Of a stretch of DNA of 5,147 nt, positions 5,097 to 5,147 are shown in pieces. Position numbers and translations under genes: made by a program. The stretch's first letter is position 1, and every line of letters starts with the position of its first letter. The notes below the pieces were generated by a model, which was given only the letters and a program-made list of their open reading frames with translations, had not been told where the DNA came from and ran no database searches. The stretch is from Bacillota bacterium (GTDB lineage: Bacteria; Bacillota; Clostridia; Tissierellales; Sedimentibacteraceae): positions 1 to 5,147 of the forward strand of contig JAFACY010000262.1 in NCBI GenBank assembly GCA_023425285.1, written 5' to 3'.

Positions 5097-5147
5097 ATAC
5101 TTACCTTTCTTATTAATTGTTTAAATTTGCTTTTTTCTTTTTATCCC

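Noticed and set aside
1..5147. CRISPR array, insertion sequence, tRNA/rRNA gene, or a novel multi-gene defence-type system
   Set aside because: I found no repeat-spacer pattern, transposase, terminal inverted repeats with target duplication, or cloverleaf sequence. The genes are housekeeping metabolism and transport in separate units.

Overview
The window is AT-rich, with compact transcription units, strong purine-rich Shine-Dalgarno sites and intrinsic terminators. A SAM-I riboswitch controls a methionine gene, and there are sigma-A-type promoters. This points to a low-GC Gram-positive bacterium, most likely a Clostridia/Tissierellia-type anaerobe. The phylogenetic placement is inference; the sequence alone does not fix a genus.

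Layout, left to right. (1) Positions 3-158, plus strand: the 3' end of an unidentified gene that enters from the left edge. (2) Positions 162-198: a two-way terminator hairpin between that gene and the convergent HD gene. (3) Positions 199-861, minus strand: a stand-alone HD-superfamily phosphohydrolase resembling the HD part of CCA-adding enzymes. (4) Positions 862-1202: an intergenic control region of about 340 bases. It holds a leftward promoter for the HD gene, a rightward promoter, a complete SAM-I riboswitch aptamer and its terminator hairpin. (5) Positions 1203-2126, plus strand: metA-family homoserine O-acyltransferase, with Glu111 predicting acetyl-CoA rather than succinyl-CoA use. 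(6) Positions 2127-2161: a shared two-way terminator. (7) Positions 2178-3113, minus strand: arginase, with a textbook TTGACA-17-TATAAT promoter that also shows the longer upstream start to be wrong. (8) Positions 3273-3317: terminator of the last unit. (9) Positions 3333-5096, minus strand: an ABC import pair, ATPase (thiZ-like) preceded by a lipoprotein binding protein (thiY-like), probably for a thiamine pyrimidine precursor. The permease is not in the window and would have to lie beyond the right edge.

The units are metabolically independent: methionine synthesis under SAM control, arginine breakdown to ornithine and urea, and pyrimidine-precursor salvage for thiamine. I see no mobile element, CRISPR array, tRNA or rRNA, and no sign of a previously undescribed multi-gene system. 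The points most worth a second look are the acyl-donor prediction for MetA, the corrected arginase start, the start choice and function of the stand-alone HD protein, phased ATGGTA repeats in the control region, and the unlisted partial gene at the left edge.
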